Under the pieces are notes generated by a model. It had not been told where the DNA came from. It did not search any database and worked only from the letters and a program-made list of their open reading frames with translations. Position numbers and translations under genes: made by a program. Shown in pieces: positions 41,844-42,868 of a DNA stretch of 42,868 nucleotides. Where the stretch lies: NCBI GenBank assembly GCA_020630695.1, contig JAHDIS010000037.1, positions 1 to 42,868 on the forward strand. Direction: 5' to 3'. Origin of the DNA: Paracoccaceae bacterium (GTDB lineage: Bacteria; Pseudomonadota; Alphaproteobacteria; Rhodobacterales; Rhodobacteraceae). The number at the start of each line of letters is the position of its first letter. Positions within the stretch are counted from its first letter, which is position 1.

Positions 41844-41927
41844 GTTGGTGCGGCGCTCTCTTAGGCTTGGGCAGCGGAGCGTCTGCCCGCCTGAAACCAG
41901 CATTAACGGCAGGTTAAGAAGCTGACC

Positions 41928-41955
41928 TGAAATCAATATGAAATCTGTCTGAAAT
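41928..41955. promoter_or_regulatory. TGAAAT triple direct repeat, 11-bp period
   Basis: TGAAAT begins at 41928, 41939 and 41950, exactly 11 bases apart, so the three copies lie on one face of the helix. This is the geometry bound by OmpR/PhoB-type winged-helix proteins, and a regulator with such a domain is encoded nearby (39379-41058). It lies between divergent genes starting at 41843 and 42279. Confidence 0.65.
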
Positions 41956-42278
41956 TAACCTTTATCCTCTGCGGGAAATTGACAAAGCCCTCGCTCAAAA
42001 ATGCTGGACTGCGCCAACCGCGCGCAAAGACCACCGCATTGGTTTAGGGCGCGTTAAGCATAGCCAAAGAAACGATATTTCGGGCTAAATGCGACGCCCT
42101 TGGCCCGATGCAAAGACCAATGCATGCACCGCTCCTGAACCGAGATTCCCCGAATATTAACTTCATTTAATAAGGCCTTAAGGACCCGGTCCGCGGATCA
42201 AACCTAGAGTTGTGAGTGTCGATGCCCAAGCAGCCAATACGGGGCATCGGGAAACTCATTAACCCAAGGGAGACTATC
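41956..42278. other. Long intergenic region before the right-edge gene
   Basis: About 320 bases without a credible gene. It contains palindromes TAAGGCCTTA (42171-42180) and GGACC-C-GGTCC (42182-42192), and an AT-rich stretch at about 42150-42172 that could be a promoter for the gene at 42279. No tRNA-like or other RNA fold was recognised. Confidence 0.45.
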
Positions 42279-42868
42279 ATGTCTGCAAATCTGCCAAGCG
42301 CCACTGACGGAATGTACAACACGCTCTGTGACGCGCTCAAACTCAGCAACAAGCAATTCCAAATGATCCAGGGCGTTCTGCCCGTTCAATCCAATGCGTC
42401 GGGACTCTACAATTTTCTGGATGGCATTCCGCCAGAGTCTGTCGCCGTTCTTTACACCAGCAACCCGGTCAACAGCCTGAACGGCAACGTTCAGATCATG
42501 CTGAACGATGCGGTTCCTGGTTTCCTGACCACTCTGGCAACAAACAACTACATGAACTCGGCCTATTGGGTGAATGGCAATGTTGCGGTCGACCCGATCT
42601 ATGCTCCTTCGTTCGCGGATCTGCAAAAACAGGTCAACGCCGGATCCAGCGCGACATTCTCGTTCGATTCCGAGACAGCTGACTCAAATATCTCGGACTC
42701 TTGGGTGGACAGCAGCAGCTCGGCTGGTGTCGGTTTCTGGGGCACGTCGTCCAGCAGCGTTTCGACCGAACTCAACTCTGTTGCCTCGTCCTCACGCATT
42801 ACCGTCGAAGGCAAGTTTGACAAATTCGCCTACCTGAACACGCGCCCCGGTGGTTGGTTTACTCAAGG
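42279..42868 (+). CDS. Unknown Ser-rich protein, 3'-truncated by window edge
   Basis: An open frame that runs off the window, 196 residues so far. It has ATG 42279 with AAGGGAG seven bases upstream, no in-frame stop and natural-looking composition, so I regard it as a real gene. It begins MSANLPSATDGMYNTL with no signal peptide. The first 120 residues look globular (YNFLDGIPPESVAVLYTSNP, MLNDAVPGFLTTLATNNYMN). The segment from about 125 to 175 is Ser-rich (SWVDSSSSAGVGFWGTSSSS), followed by ITVEGKFDKFAYLNTRPGGW. I do not recognise the family. It is divergent from the hypothetical gene at 41205-41843 and could be part of the same system as the PAP2/protease modules, but only its position suggests that. 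Confidence 0.75.
   Translation, partial: MSANLPSATDGMYNTLCDALKLSNKQFQMIQGVLPVQSNASGLYNFLDGIPPESVAVLYTSNPVNSLNGNVQIMLNDAVPGFLTTLATNNYMNSAYWVNGNVAVDPIYAPSFADLQKQVNAGSSATFSFDSETADSNISDSWVDSSSSAGVGFWGTSSSSVSTELNSVASSSRITVEGKFDKFAYLNTRPGGWFTQ

Noticed and set aside
42204-42626. 140-residue minus-strand frame near the right edge
   Set aside because: Antisense to the open frame starting at 42279, which has a ribosome binding site and better composition.

Overview
The window looks like chromosome of a marine alphaproteobacterium of the Rhodobacterales (Roseobacter group) type. This is inferred from GC-rich coding sequence, TAXI-type TRAP transporters with fused 4TM/12TM permeases, an amino-sugar ABC locus, an NrtS-like protein and dense operons with ATGA overlaps. 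No rRNA, tRNA, insertion sequence, prophage or CRISPR array was seen.

Region 1 (1-20120) is a sulfatase/TRAP catabolic island. It holds a 5'-truncated sulfatase, a marR-sulfatase pair reading left, and a rightward TAXI receptor, TRAP permease and DUF3237 operon. Facing these is a leftward run of eight genes (17554 down to 7637): aldehyde dehydrogenase, GST, SDR, cupin, sulfatase, TAXI receptor, TRAP permease and a tandem OsmC protein. A divergent FCD-type GntR regulator sits beside this run, with two perfect TTGGGATCCCAA palindromes in the shared intergenic region. It is followed by a metallo-beta-lactamase-fold alkylsulfatase-like hydrolase and a small NrtS-like membrane protein. The sulfatase and TRAP gene sets occur twice, which suggests uptake of a small organic acid or sulfate ester, hydrolysis, then dehydrogenase and glutathione steps. 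The substrate is unknown.

Region 2 (20304-30307) is an amino-sugar locus: two divergent operons meeting at 26327-26495. Leftward: murQ-like etherase, sugar-binding protein, two permeases, Gfo/Idh/MocA oxidoreductase, ATPase. Rightward: BadF-type kinase, HutC-type GntR regulator, SIS-domain deaminase, nagA. Together they predict import and catabolism of MurNAc and/or GlcNAc to fructose-6-phosphate. Mirror-image GGTAT repeats, mostly 11 bp apart, flank the two starts and are candidate operators.

Region 3 (30357-42868) is the least familiar part. Two versions of one gene set appear: a soluble winged-helix/TPR regulator, a soluble PAP2/vanadium-haloperoxidase-like protein with an extreme N-terminal homopolymeric tract ((GS)20 in one, (SAY)10 in the other), and a coupled subtilisin-like serine protease with an intact Asp/His/Ser triad. 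Module A has its regulator divergent from the pair; module B is a regulator-PAP2-protease operon. The modules converge around a small unknown gene. Beyond module B lie a hypothetical gene and a divergent unknown gene that runs off the right edge (start 42279). Direct repeats with 11-bp period, the geometry recognised by OmpR/PhoB-type winged helices, occur in the three intergenic regions of this segment. I regard this duplicated regulator, repeat-tagged PAP2 and subtilase system as the best candidate for an undescribed biological system here.
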